Part shown: positions 52,599 through 60,840 of the stretch, one piece after another
Layout: every line of letters starts with the position of its first letter
How positions within the stretch are numbered: position 1 is the first letter of the stretch
NCBI GenBank assembly: GCA_965229445.1
Contig: OZ245876.1
Coordinates: 2,046,001 to 2,110,000, forward strand
Source: Owenweeksia sp965229445
GTDB lineage: Bacteria; Bacteroidota; Bacteroidia; Flavobacteriales; Schleiferiaceae
Direction of reading: 5' to 3'
DNA length: 64,000 bases
Position numbers and translations under genes: made by a program
Notes under the pieces: model-generated
Databases searched by the model: none
What the model was told of the DNA's origin: nothing
Seen by the model: only the letters and a program-made list of their open reading frames with translations

Positions 52599-54815
52599 AT
52601 GTCGCCGGAACTAAAAGAAAAACTCGAAAACAAGGATATCGCCAATCGCTACAAAACCCTATTGCGGTCTTTGAAGGATAAGGCGGATGATGAGGATAGA
52701 AAATTGATCCGGAAAGCTTTCAACCTTGCCAAAGACGCTCATCATGAAGTAAGGCGAAAATCTGGTGAACCTTATATCATACATCCTTTGGATGTGGCCA
52801 TCATCGTTTCAAGGGAAATTGGTTTGGGGCCAGTATCTGTAGCAGCAGCGCTAATCCACGATGTAGTTGAGGATAGTGATTACACACTGGAGGATATTGA
52901 CCGCATTTTTGGTGATGAAATTGCCAGAATTATCGATGGTCTGACCAAGATTTCGGGAGTATTTGATCAAAACATCTCTCTTCAGGCGGAAAATTTTCGC
53001 AAGATGCTGCTTACGCTCTCGGATGACATAAGGGTGATTTTGATAAAGCTGGCAGACAGACTGCACAATATGCGAACCCTGGATTCTATGCCCACGCACA
53101 AGCAGGTTAAAATTGCTTCTGAAACGCTCTATCTCTATGCTCCTTTAGCCCACCGCATTGGCTTATACAATTTCAAGACTGAGCTCGAAGATTTGAGTTT
53201 GAAGTATACTGAACCTGAGGTTTACCGCGACATTGCCATGAAGCTCAAATCCAGCGAGGCCGGAGAACTAAAATATCTCAAGCGCCTATCCAGTAAAATT
53301 CGTGAGGCTCTGAAGAAGGAAGGATTGGAATTTGTGATCAAGGATCGGATGAAGTCCATTTACAGCATCCGTAAAAAGATGATCACGCAAGGGGTAAGTT
53401 TTGATGAGATCTATGACAAATTTGCGATGCGCATTATCATCAATACGACACCCGAGAAGGAGAAAGCGGATATCTGGAAGGCCTATTCCTTGATAACCGA
53501 CATCTACCGCCCTAATACGGAACGTCTGCGTGATTGGATTTCAGCCCCCAAGGCTAATGGATACGAATCTCTGCATACCACGATAATGGGACCGGAAGGC
53601 CACTGGGTGGAAGTTCAGATTCGCAGTACAAGGATGAATGAGGAGGCCGAGAAGGGATATGCGGCTCACTGGAAATACAAGGAAGATTCTGGAGGTACGC
53701 ATAAACTGGATCAATGGGTCAACCAGATAAGGGATATGTTGGAAAACAACGATGGCAATGCCCTCGAGTTTGTGGACGATTTCAAAATGAATCTCTTCGC
53801 GGAAGAGATTTATGTATTTACCCCTAAAGGTGATCTTAAAATATTGCCCGCAGGCGCTACCCCGCTAGACTTTAGCTTTAGTATTCATACCGACGTTGGA
53901 CTTAAAACCTTAGGGGCAAAAGTGAATGGCCGACTGGTACCACTCAACTATAAACTGAATAGTGGAGATCAGGTTGAAATCATTACCAGTCTTAAACAAA
54001 AACCTAAGGAAGATTGGCTCTCCTATGTGGTTACCGCCAAGGCGAAGTCGAACATCAAGTCGGCATTAAAAGAAGAACAGAAACTTCTGGCCAACGAAGG
54101 AAAGGCCATTTTAAAGCGAAAACTAAATTACATCAAGGTAAAACCTACCGACAATCTGATCCAGGAGATGGTGAAGTACTTTGGTGTGAAAAACTCCTCA
54201 GAACTCTATTATAAGGTAGGTGTAGGAGTGATCGACAACAGTCAGATCAAAGAATTCATGCGCGACCAATCACGTGGATTTTACTCCTACCTAAAAAACC
54301 GCATTCTTGGAAAGGCAAAAACTGAGGTAAAGAAAGCCGTAAAAAAACAGAAGCAACAAAGAAGCACCCTGGTTTTTGGCAATGAAGAAACTGAACTGGA
54401 TTATAAACTTGCCAAATGCTGTAATCCCGTAGCGGGCGACAGTGTATTTGGCTACATAAGCGCTAATGAGGGAATAAAGATTCACCGCAAGAATTGCCCC
54501 AATGCCATCTATCTGCAATCGAACTTTGCGGATAGAATCATGAAAGCCAAATGGCGCTCCCACAAAACTAATGAGTTCACTTCTGTACTGGTTATCCGTG
54601 GTATAGATACTGTTGGTCTGGTAAATCAGGTGACACAGATTATCAGTACCGATATGAATGTAAACATCCGAAGTATTAACATAGCCGGAGATGAAGGCGT
54701 ATTTGAAGGACTGATAACCGTTGTCGTTCAAGACATTAACCACCTCAATAAGATCATGGAAAAGCTGCGAAAAATAGAAGGTGTAACCTCGGTTGATCGC
54801 AAATACAAGCCATGA
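52599..54815 (+). CDS. rsh: Bifunctional (p)ppGpp synthetase/hydrolase (Rsh)
   Basis: A 738-residue RelA/SpoT homologue. The hydrolase HD domain is intact: AHHEVRRKSGEPYIIHPLDVAII near 50 and AALIHDVVEDSDYT near 82, with manganese ligands His and His-Asp. The synthetase domain has FDEIYDKFAMRIIINTTPE near 267 and APKANGYESLHTTIMG near 315. TGS (IYVFTPKGDLKILPAGATPLDFSFSIH), a CC/zinc-finger region (KLAKCCNPVAGD) and a C-terminal ACT domain follow. Both activities are therefore likely. It controls the stringent response. Confidence 0.96.
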   Translation: MSPELKEKLENKDIANRYKTLLRSLKDKADDEDRKLIRKAFNLAKDAHHEVRRKSGEPYIIHPLDVAIIVSREIGLGPVSVAAALIHDVVEDSDYTLEDIDRIFGDEIARIIDGLTKISGVFDQNISLQAENFRKMLLTLSDDIRVILIKLADRLHNMRTLDSMPTHKQVKIASETLYLYAPLAHRIGLYNFKTELEDLSLKYTEPEVYRDIAMKLKSSEAGELKYLKRLSSKIREALKKEGLEFVIKDRMKSIYSIRKKMITQGVSFDEIYDKFAMRIIINTTPEKEKADIWKAYSLITDIYRPNTERLRDWISAPKANGYESLHTTIMGPEGHWVEVQIRSTRMNEEAEKGYAAHWKYKEDSGGTHKLDQWVNQIRDMLENNDGNALEFVDDFKMNLFAEEIYVFTPKGDLKILPAGATPLDFSFSIHTDVGLKTLGAKVNGRLVPLNYKLNSGDQVEIITSLKQKPKEDWLSYVVTAKAKSNIKSALKEEQKLLANEGKAILKRKLNYIKVKPTDNLIQEMVKYFGVKNSSELYYKVGVGVIDNSQIKEFMRDQSRGFYSYLKNRILGKAKTEVKKAVKKQKQQRSTLVFGNEETELDYKLAKCCNPVAGDSVFGYISANEGIKIHRKNCPNAIYLQSNFADRIMKAKWRSHKTNEFTSVLVIRGIDTVGLVNQVTQIISTDMNVNIRSINIAGDEGVFEGLITVVVQDINHLNKIMEKLRKIEGVTSVDRKYKP

Positions 54816-54822
54816 TTATTCA

Positions 54823-54830
54823 TACCTTTG
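54823..54830 (+). promoter_or_regulatory. -7 box (TACCTTTG) before the Fur-family gene
   Basis: TACCTTTG fits TAnnTTTG, 8 bp after the rsh stop and 18 bp before the Fur-family ATG at 54849. No clear -33 element. Confidence 0.4.
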
Positions 54831-54848
54831 CCACTTTGCCAGCAGCAG

Positions 54849-55331
54849 ATGGAAAGCAATGACTACGAAGTAGTAAAAAACACTTTCACAGAGTATCTTG
54901 AGAATAATAAGCAGCGTAAGACACCTGAGCGCTACGCCATTCTCAAAGAGATTTACGAACACGATGAACATTTCGACATCGAGTCTCTGTACATTCTCAT
55001 GAAAAATAAAAATTACCGGGTAAGCAGAGCTACATTGTACAATACCATTGAACTGCTGCTGGATTCAAAACTGGTTCGAAAACACCGCTTCGGCCAAAAT
55101 CAATCCTACTACGAGAAGTCATTCTATAACAAGCAACATGATCATATCATATTGACGGATACTGGCGAGGTGCTTGAGTTCTGTGACCCAAGAATTCAAC
55201 AGATAAAGGATACCGTAGCGGATATTTTTGGCATTAATATCAATGCCCATTCCTTATACATCTATGGCACCAGAAGAAATGCTGAGGGTAGTGTGGAAGA
55301 AACCGAAGTAACTAAACAACATTCCAAATAA
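54849..55331 (+). CDS. Fur-family transcriptional regulator lacking one CxxC zinc motif
   Basis: A 160-residue regulator. ATG at 54849 is preferred over a TTG seven codons upstream. The winged-helix DNA-binding part is KTPERYAILKEIYEHDEHFDIESLYILMKNKNYRVSRATLYNTIELLLDSKLV, with the HFD metal region. The dimerisation domain has QHDHIILTDTGEVLEFCDPRIQ: where related Fur proteins have a CxxC (as in HDHLICxxCG), this one has LTDT, so the usual structural zinc site is lost. It may sense iron, zinc or peroxide. The sensed metal cannot be told. It overlaps nothing and precedes purA by 8 bp. Confidence 0.9.
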   Translation: MESNDYEVVKNTFTEYLENNKQRKTPERYAILKEIYEHDEHFDIESLYILMKNKNYRVSRATLYNTIELLLDSKLVRKHRFGQNQSYYEKSFYNKQHDHIILTDTGEVLEFCDPRIQQIKDTVADIFGININAHSLYIYGTRRNAEGSVEETEVTKQHSK

Positions 55332-55339
55332 GCGAAGTA

Positions 55340-56629
55340 ATGGCAGTAGACGTTCTCCTGGGTCTCCAATGGGGAGATGAGGGAAAAGGTAAGATAGTTG
55401 ATGTTCTCACGAAGGGTTATGACATTATTGCCCGTTTTCAAGGTGGTCCCAACGCCGGTCACACCCTGGAGTTTGAAGGGCACAAACATGTACTTCACAC
55501 TATTCCCTCCGGAGTATTTCATCAAGACTCACTCAACATTGTGGGCAATGGGGTGGTAATTGATCCGATAATATTCAAGAAAGAAATAGACAATTTGATC
55601 GCCCACGGAGTGGATGTCCAAAAAGTCTTAAAAATATCGCGCAAGGCTCACCTTATACTTCCTACCCACCGTTTGCTGGATGCCGCCTCAGAAGCTGCTA
55701 AGGGCAAAAACAAAATTGGCTCAACGCTAAAAGGAATTGGACCTACCTACATGGATAAAACCGGTCGCAATGGCTTGCGTGTGGGCGATATTGAGCTCAG
55801 TGATTTTGAGCAGCGCTATCAAGCACTGGTTAAGAAACACCTCCAGATATTGGACCACTATGTCGACTTTCAATATGATCTGGAAGAAATGGAGGCTACC
55901 TGGCTGAAGGCAGTTGATTTCTTGCGCTCTCTAAGCTTAATTGATTCGGAGCATTATATAAATCTCGCTCTTCAGGATGGGAAATCTATTCTGGCTGAGG
56001 GTGCTCAGGGTTCCCTATTGGATATTGATTTCGGGTCCTACCCCTTTGTTACTTCCTCAACCACCATGTGTGCTGGAAGCTGCACGGGACTTGGAATTGC
56101 CCCTAATCGGATAGAAAAAGTATTTGGCATCTTTAAGGCCTATTGCACTCGTGTAGGAAGTGGCCCCTTCCCTACCGAACTCCACGATGCCACCGGGGAA
56201 GAACTAAGGGCGGCAGGACATGAGTTTGGTGCCACCACCGGCAGACCACGACGTTGTGGCTGGCTGGATATCCCTGCCCTTAAATACGCTATCAGCCTCA
56301 ATGGGGTAACTCACCTTATCATGATGAAGTCTGACGTGTTGAGCGGCTTTGAAACCATTAAGGTATGTACGGCGTACAGATATAAAGGTACAGTAATTGA
56401 TTACCTACCTTATAGTCTGGATGAAGATCTGATTGAACCCATTTATGAGGAATTGCCGGGATGGCACGAGGACATAACCGGACTGGAAAACTTTGAAAAT
56501 GCTCCAGAGAATCTCAAGTCCTATGTTGATTATTTGCAAACGATATTGGGGGTACCCATTACCATCGTCTCTGTTGGACCCGATCGCAAACAAACCATTT
56601 CACTTGAAGCTACCCTGGCGGACAGTTAG
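55340..56629 (+). CDS. purA: Adenylosuccinate synthetase
   Basis: A 429-residue enzyme that makes adenylosuccinate from IMP, aspartate and GTP in AMP synthesis. The P-loop-like start is GLQWGDEGKGKIVD at residues 8-21 with catalytic Asp and Lys, followed by FQGGPNAGHTL near 34 with catalytic His, KGIGPTYMDK near 128, TGRPRRCGWLD near 300, and the C-terminal VSVGPDRKQTI. Complete and typical. Its 3' end overlaps the probable start of the OstA-like gene by 26 bp. Confidence 0.98.
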   Translation: MAVDVLLGLQWGDEGKGKIVDVLTKGYDIIARFQGGPNAGHTLEFEGHKHVLHTIPSGVFHQDSLNIVGNGVVIDPIIFKKEIDNLIAHGVDVQKVLKISRKAHLILPTHRLLDAASEAAKGKNKIGSTLKGIGPTYMDKTGRNGLRVGDIELSDFEQRYQALVKKHLQILDHYVDFQYDLEEMEATWLKAVDFLRSLSLIDSEHYINLALQDGKSILAEGAQGSLLDIDFGSYPFVTSSTTMCAGSCTGLGIAPNRIEKVFGIFKAYCTRVGSGPFPTELHDATGEELRAAGHEFGATTGRPRRCGWLDIPALKYAISLNGVTHLIMMKSDVLSGFETIKVCTAYRYKGTVIDYLPYSLDEDLIEPIYEELPGWHEDITGLENFENAPENLKSYVDYLQTILGVPITIVSVGPDRKQTISLEATLADS

Positions 56630-58127
56630 TCTTTTAATCTTTGGGCTGCTACTGGCGGTCAACACCTCTGCACAATCTTCCCGCTCCGGAACCAAGAAGA
56701 TAAAAATCAAAAACGCAGATAAAGGCTATTATCAAAAGAGTCAGGGAAGAAATCGCCTTCTGGGCAATGTGATTTTTGAACATGAGGGCGCGTTGATTTA
56801 CTGCGATAGTGCCTGGCTTTTTGCCAGGTCCAATAGAATTCAAGCTTATCACCAGGTCAGAATTAATCAGGGAGACAGCTTATTTCTTTGGGGTGATTAT
56901 TTAGAATACAATGGAGATACGAAGTTGGCAACCGTTACCGGCGATGAGGTAAAACTGGATGACACGGAAATGACCTTAGTTACGCAGCGATTGGATTTTG
57001 ACCGAAGCCAATCACTGGCCTTTTACCAAAACGGCGGCAAAATAACTAGCGAAGACAATGTACTTACCAGTGTAAAAGGATACTATCACACCCATTCCAA
57101 GATCTTTGATTTTAAAGACAGTGTGGTTTTGATTAATCCAAAGTATCGTATTGAAGGTGATACCCTTCGATATAGCAGTCATACCAGAACGGTTTATTTC
57201 GAAGGGCCTACCAATATTATTTCTGATAGCAGCTTTATTTATTGCGAAAATGGCCGATACAACACGATTGAAGATATCGCCCAATTCAAGGAGAACGCCT
57301 ATCTGTACGAAGACCATAAATACCTTACCGGAGATAGTTTATACTACGAAAAGCGTCATGAATTTGGTGAAGCCTTCCAAAATGTATTGATACACGACAC
57401 TCTGGAGGATTATATAATCACCGGTGGTTATGGCAGGTTTATTGGCTCCTCCGATAGCACCTTTGTTACTCTTGATCCCGTCTACAGTGTGGTGAGTGAT
57501 GGCGATACCTTACACATTCATGGCGATACCTTAACTGCCTACTCCCGGACTGATACCATTGGGGATTACAAACAGATTAAGGTCTTTCGCGGAGTAAAAA
57601 TCTATAAATCTGATTTACAGGGGAAGTGTGATTCGCTTTCATATAATAGTCGCGACTCTGCGATAAAAATGTATTATGACCCCATCATATGGAGCGATAG
57701 CAGCCAGGTTACGGGCGATACTATTTTCTTAACCCTAAAAAACAACAAACTCGATAGCCTGAAAATCTTCTTCAACAGTTTTATATTGAGTGAAAATGAC
57801 CTGAGCCTGTACAACCAAATAAAGGGCAGGAACATGTTTGGTAAATTTCAAAACAATGACCTGAGGCGAGTTTACGTTAGTGGTAACGGACAAACTATTT
57901 ATTTTCCAAAGGACGATAAGGATGAGTATATTGGAATGAACCGGGCCATTTGCAGCAATATTCTAATTAAGCTGAGCGACAGCCAGGTAAAGTCTATTAG
58001 CTTTCTTAATAAGCCTGAGGCCAAACTGCATCCCCTTAAGGAGGCGCATGGTGATATCACAAAGCTGGAAGGCCTGAGGCCGCGTTTTGATGAGCGTCCG
58101 GAAAGTAAAGCATCACTGCTTGAATAA
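56604..58127 (+). CDS. OstA/LptA-like organic solvent tolerance domain protein
   Basis: About 507 residues. The start is not obvious. TTG at 56604 gives a good signal peptide (MKLPWRTVSLLIFGLLLAVNTSAQ) and a 26-bp overlap with purA. A start further inside purA adds non-signal sequence. The body has repeating OstA beta-jellyroll turns: LLGNVIFEHEGALIYCDSAWLFARSNRIQAYHQVRINQGDSLFLWGDYLEYNGDTKLATVTGDEVKL, and later GDTLTAYSRTDTIGDYKQIKVFRGVKIYKSDLQGKCDSLSYN. Such proteins in Bacteroidota are related to LptA/LptD N-terminal domains for lipopolysaccharide transport. It overlaps the next gene (TAATG). Confidence 0.85.
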   Translation: MKLPWRTVSLLIFGLLLAVNTSAQSSRSGTKKIKIKNADKGYYQKSQGRNRLLGNVIFEHEGALIYCDSAWLFARSNRIQAYHQVRINQGDSLFLWGDYLEYNGDTKLATVTGDEVKLDDTEMTLVTQRLDFDRSQSLAFYQNGGKITSEDNVLTSVKGYYHTHSKIFDFKDSVVLINPKYRIEGDTLRYSSHTRTVYFEGPTNIISDSSFIYCENGRYNTIEDIAQFKENAYLYEDHKYLTGDSLYYEKRHEFGEAFQNVLIHDTLEDYIITGGYGRFIGSSDSTFVTLDPVYSVVSDGDTLHIHGDTLTAYSRTDTIGDYKQIKVFRGVKIYKSDLQGKCDSLSYNSRDSAIKMYYDPIIWSDSSQVTGDTIFLTLKNNKLDSLKIFFNSFILSENDLSLYNQIKGRNMFGKFQNNDLRRVYVSGNGQTIYFPKDDKDEYIGMNRAICSNILIKLSDSQVKSISFLNKPEAKLHPLKEAHGDITKLEGLRPRFDERPESKASLLE

Positions 58128-58765
58128 TGAGGACATCCATCCTAGCCTGTATTAAGATTTTAACGCTATCTCTTCTTACAATCTATTCGCTGTCTGCCCA
58201 GGAATCTGAAATTCCTTATTCTAAGTTGGTCGATACTGCCATTAATCCAGATTCCATTGACTACGAAACTCTGAATACGGCCCTACTCAGAGCCACCAAT
58301 CAATACCGACTTCAGCATCAACTGGATAGCCTATCCCCGGATAAACATCTGGCAAAAGCGGCAGGCATTCAAGCTGAATATCTTCGGCATCAAAAAAAGT
58401 TAGCCCATCTTAATTACAGAAGTAATAACTTGAAGACTCCGGCGATGAGGGTGACCAGTACCGGCGTCGATATGCTGGCTGTGGGTGAAAACCTTGCCAG
58501 GATGTCGATTTACCGGCTTGGAAAAAATGGCCAGTTTTTTGTAGATGGAAATGGTGTGGCACTTGATGCGGATGGCCAACCTTTGGCCACATTAACGTAT
58601 AAGGAGCTGGCCGAACAAGTAACAAAAGGATGGTATGAGAGTAAAGGCCACCGGGAAAATCTACTCGGTGACTATACGCATATAGGAATGGCTGAGCGAA
58701 CCATGCAGACTGGAAATGAATTCCTTATAGAACTTGTATTGGTCCAAAACTTTGGAAAATATTAA
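58127..58765 (+). CDS. Secreted CAP-domain (SCP/PR1) protein
   Basis: A 212-residue exported protein. A signal peptide (ILTLSLLTIYSLSAQ) is followed by a CAP domain: LRATNQYRLQHQLDSLSPDKHLAKAAGIQAEYLRHQKKLAHLN, AVGENLARMSIYRL, then KGWYESKGHRENLLGDYTHIGMAERT near 165-190, with the conserved His, Glu and His of the CAP cavity. An insert of about 40 residues lies between the ENLA and GWYESKGHR blocks. Bacterial CAP proteins are extracellular with mostly unknown action. Its ATG overlaps the OstA-like stop. Confidence 0.9.
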   Translation: MRTSILACIKILTLSLLTIYSLSAQESEIPYSKLVDTAINPDSIDYETLNTALLRATNQYRLQHQLDSLSPDKHLAKAAGIQAEYLRHQKKLAHLNYRSNNLKTPAMRVTSTGVDMLAVGENLARMSIYRLGKNGQFFVDGNGVALDADGQPLATLTYKELAEQVTKGWYESKGHRENLLGDYTHIGMAERTMQTGNEFLIELVLVQNFGKY

Positions 58766-58767
58766 AT

Positions 58768-59970
58768 ATGAGATTAAAGACGGCTATTCTTTCTCTTTTT
58801 TCGGTGTTGTGCGTCCATTTGGGTTTGGCCCAGAGCATCAGGTTCTATCAGGTCAATGACCTCGATGATTATAGTCAGGTTCTAGAAATGTCTATCGCTG
58901 AGAATCAATTCATGCTGCTGGCTATTTACCAGAATAACGGGGACTTTGAAGAAATGATTCGCGCCGGTGTGTTTAAGGATGATTCTTTAAAAAAACATTT
59001 CGAGGGGATAATTCCAACTGCTATTTATCGTCAAAGTGAAATGGCCAATCGCCTGGTAGAGAGCTTTGGCGAAAAGGTTCTGCCCACCTTCCTATTTATG
59101 AACTCGGAAGAGTTTCTATTGAATGCAGCCTATGGCAAACAATCTGAAGCGGACCTCATTGACTTCTTAATTGCCAGCAAAAGCCTGGGTGCTGAACTCG
59201 ATCAGTTGAGAACGGCGTATAAAAGGAATAAATTATCGGACTTACAATGGGTAAAGCTGATCGGATTATACGAACTTAACCTCGATTTCCTTTCCACACA
59301 GGCTCTCGCGTACGAATTCTTATCCGATGTACCCAGGGAAAAATTACTATCAGATACTGTTAAACCCGTTAGTTTGGCTTATGGAATCAGTCTTGAAACA
59401 CCCTATCCAGAGCGCATTTTAGCCATAAAAGAACAGCTAGACTCAGCGGAGTTTGCAGATTTTTATGCGGCCTGTTATAGCTTCAATCTCGACATGGCTA
59501 TAGAAAACAAAGACAGTGTCTTGTTACAAAAGCTATTGGATATGGTGGTTCCAGCCGCCAATTTCGGAGATAGTGTTAAAAGTGAAATGATTCTTGAATC
59601 GAAGAAGCTATTTGCCGCGGAGTCAGGTCAGTTTAATCTTTGGCAGCAGGAGGTACTCAATCAATGTAGGACGTTATCAAACCCCAAAGAAAAGGCAGAA
59701 TTTGCCTTTCAGGCTGCTTATGAAATTGCCGAGAAATACAACTCAAAATCAGCCCAAAAGGCTACCCGGAATTTGGCGGCCAAAGCCTCCTACTGGTATC
59801 CCGACTATCGATATTACATGCTGGAAGGATATATGGCGTATTTGTTGAAGGATTTTGATGAGGCATTAACTGCTATTGATAAGGCGATGGAACTATCCGT
59901 AAATGACCAGGATACAGATAAGGCAGAGCGGCTAAAAAACATCGTTACGGCAGATAAGGAATCAGAATAA
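58768..59970 (+). CDS. Secreted thioredoxin-fold/TPR protein, function unknown
   Basis: A 400-residue exported protein (signal AILSLFSVLCVHLGLAQ). Residues about 25-130 look like a thioredoxin fold: MLLAIYQNNGDFEEMIRAGVFKDDSLKKHF, then the cis-Pro region VLPTFLFMNSEEFLLNAAYGKQSEADLIDFL, but there is no CxxC. The C-terminal part has helical repeats ending in a TPR-like unit (YWYPDYRYYMLEGYMAYLLKDFDEALTAIDKAMEL). It follows the CAP gene by 2 bp. No named family is recognised. A binding or scaffold role is inferred. Confidence 0.75.
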   Translation: MRLKTAILSLFSVLCVHLGLAQSIRFYQVNDLDDYSQVLEMSIAENQFMLLAIYQNNGDFEEMIRAGVFKDDSLKKHFEGIIPTAIYRQSEMANRLVESFGEKVLPTFLFMNSEEFLLNAAYGKQSEADLIDFLIASKSLGAELDQLRTAYKRNKLSDLQWVKLIGLYELNLDFLSTQALAYEFLSDVPREKLLSDTVKPVSLAYGISLETPYPERILAIKEQLDSAEFADFYAACYSFNLDMAIENKDSVLLQKLLDMVVPAANFGDSVKSEMILESKKLFAAESGQFNLWQQEVLNQCRTLSNPKEKAEFAFQAAYEIAEKYNSKSAQKATRNLAAKASYWYPDYRYYMLEGYMAYLLKDFDEALTAIDKAMELSVNDQDTDKAERLKNIVTADKESE

Positions 59971-60030
59971 CTTATCTTTAGGTTAGCAAAAAGTCTTTCC
60001 GGATTTGTCATCACCAAATTAATCAGCCAG

Positions 60031-60834
60031 ATGCGTATTACCGAGCAGGATTCAAACTACAACAACCTGGATCAAATGTCTACCGGGGAGTTACTTCTCA
60101 GTATGAACAGAGAAGATCAAAGGGTTGCGCTGGCGGTGCATGCTGCGATACCTCAAATTGAGTCACTGGTGGAGGTCATTTACCAGCAAATGTCACAAGG
60201 CGGCAGGCTCTTTTATATAGGGGCAGGCACGAGCGGCAGACTGGGAATTCTTGACGCTTCTGAACTTCCTCCTACCTTCGGAGCAGACCCAAACTGGGTA
60301 GTAGGCTTAATTGCTGGTGGCGATAAGGCCATTAGAAAGGCGGTAGAATTTGCAGAAGATGATCCCTTGGGTGCCATACGAGACCTGCGGGAACATGGCA
60401 TTTCTGAAAAGGATGTAGTTATAGGTATAGCCGCCTCAGGCACTACTCCCTATGTGGTAGGTGGTTTGCAGGATTGTCAATCAGAAGGAGTTATTACCGG
60501 ATGCATTACCTGTAATGCGTCAGCTCCCGTAATTAAGCGATCAGATTACCCGGTTGTGGCCGAAGTGGGACCTGAATTTGTCACGGGCAGCACCCGTATG
60601 AAAGCCGGCACCGCACAAAAACTTATTCTCAACATGATCTCCACCTCTGTCATGATTAAACTGGGTAGAGTAAAGGGCAACAAAATGGTGGATATGCAAC
60701 TGAGCAATTCCAAATTGGTAGATCGCGGTATCAGAATGTTAATGTCTGAGCTCGAAATAGACGCCGAAAAAGCTGGTCAACTGCTCAAGGAATACGGCAG
60801 TGTGCGCGCTGTCATTAAAGATCTTGCGAAATAA
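60031..60834 (+). CDS. murQ: N-acetylmuramic acid 6-phosphate etherase
   Basis: A 267-residue SIS-domain enzyme that cleaves the lactyl ether of MurNAc-6-phosphate during peptidoglycan recycling. The signature is FYIGAGTSGRLGILDASELPPTFG near 65, with VVIGIAASGTTPYVVGGL near 130 and EVGPEFVTGSTRMKAGTAQKLILNMIST near 183, including the catalytic Glu region. It lacks the C-terminal helical domain of E. coli MurQ (298 residues), which is usual in Bacteroidota. Confidence 0.95.
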   Translation: MRITEQDSNYNNLDQMSTGELLLSMNREDQRVALAVHAAIPQIESLVEVIYQQMSQGGRLFYIGAGTSGRLGILDASELPPTFGADPNWVVGLIAGGDKAIRKAVEFAEDDPLGAIRDLREHGISEKDVVIGIAASGTTPYVVGGLQDCQSEGVITGCITCNASAPVIKRSDYPVVAEVGPEFVTGSTRMKAGTAQKLILNMISTSVMIKLGRVKGNKMVDMQLSNSKLVDRGIRMLMSELEIDAEKAGQLLKEYGSVRAVIKDLAK

Positions 60835-60840
60835 GAATCT

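Noticed and set aside
54291..54743. 150-codon open frame antisense to rsh
   Set aside because: Fully inside the ACT-domain end of rsh. No coding features of its own.
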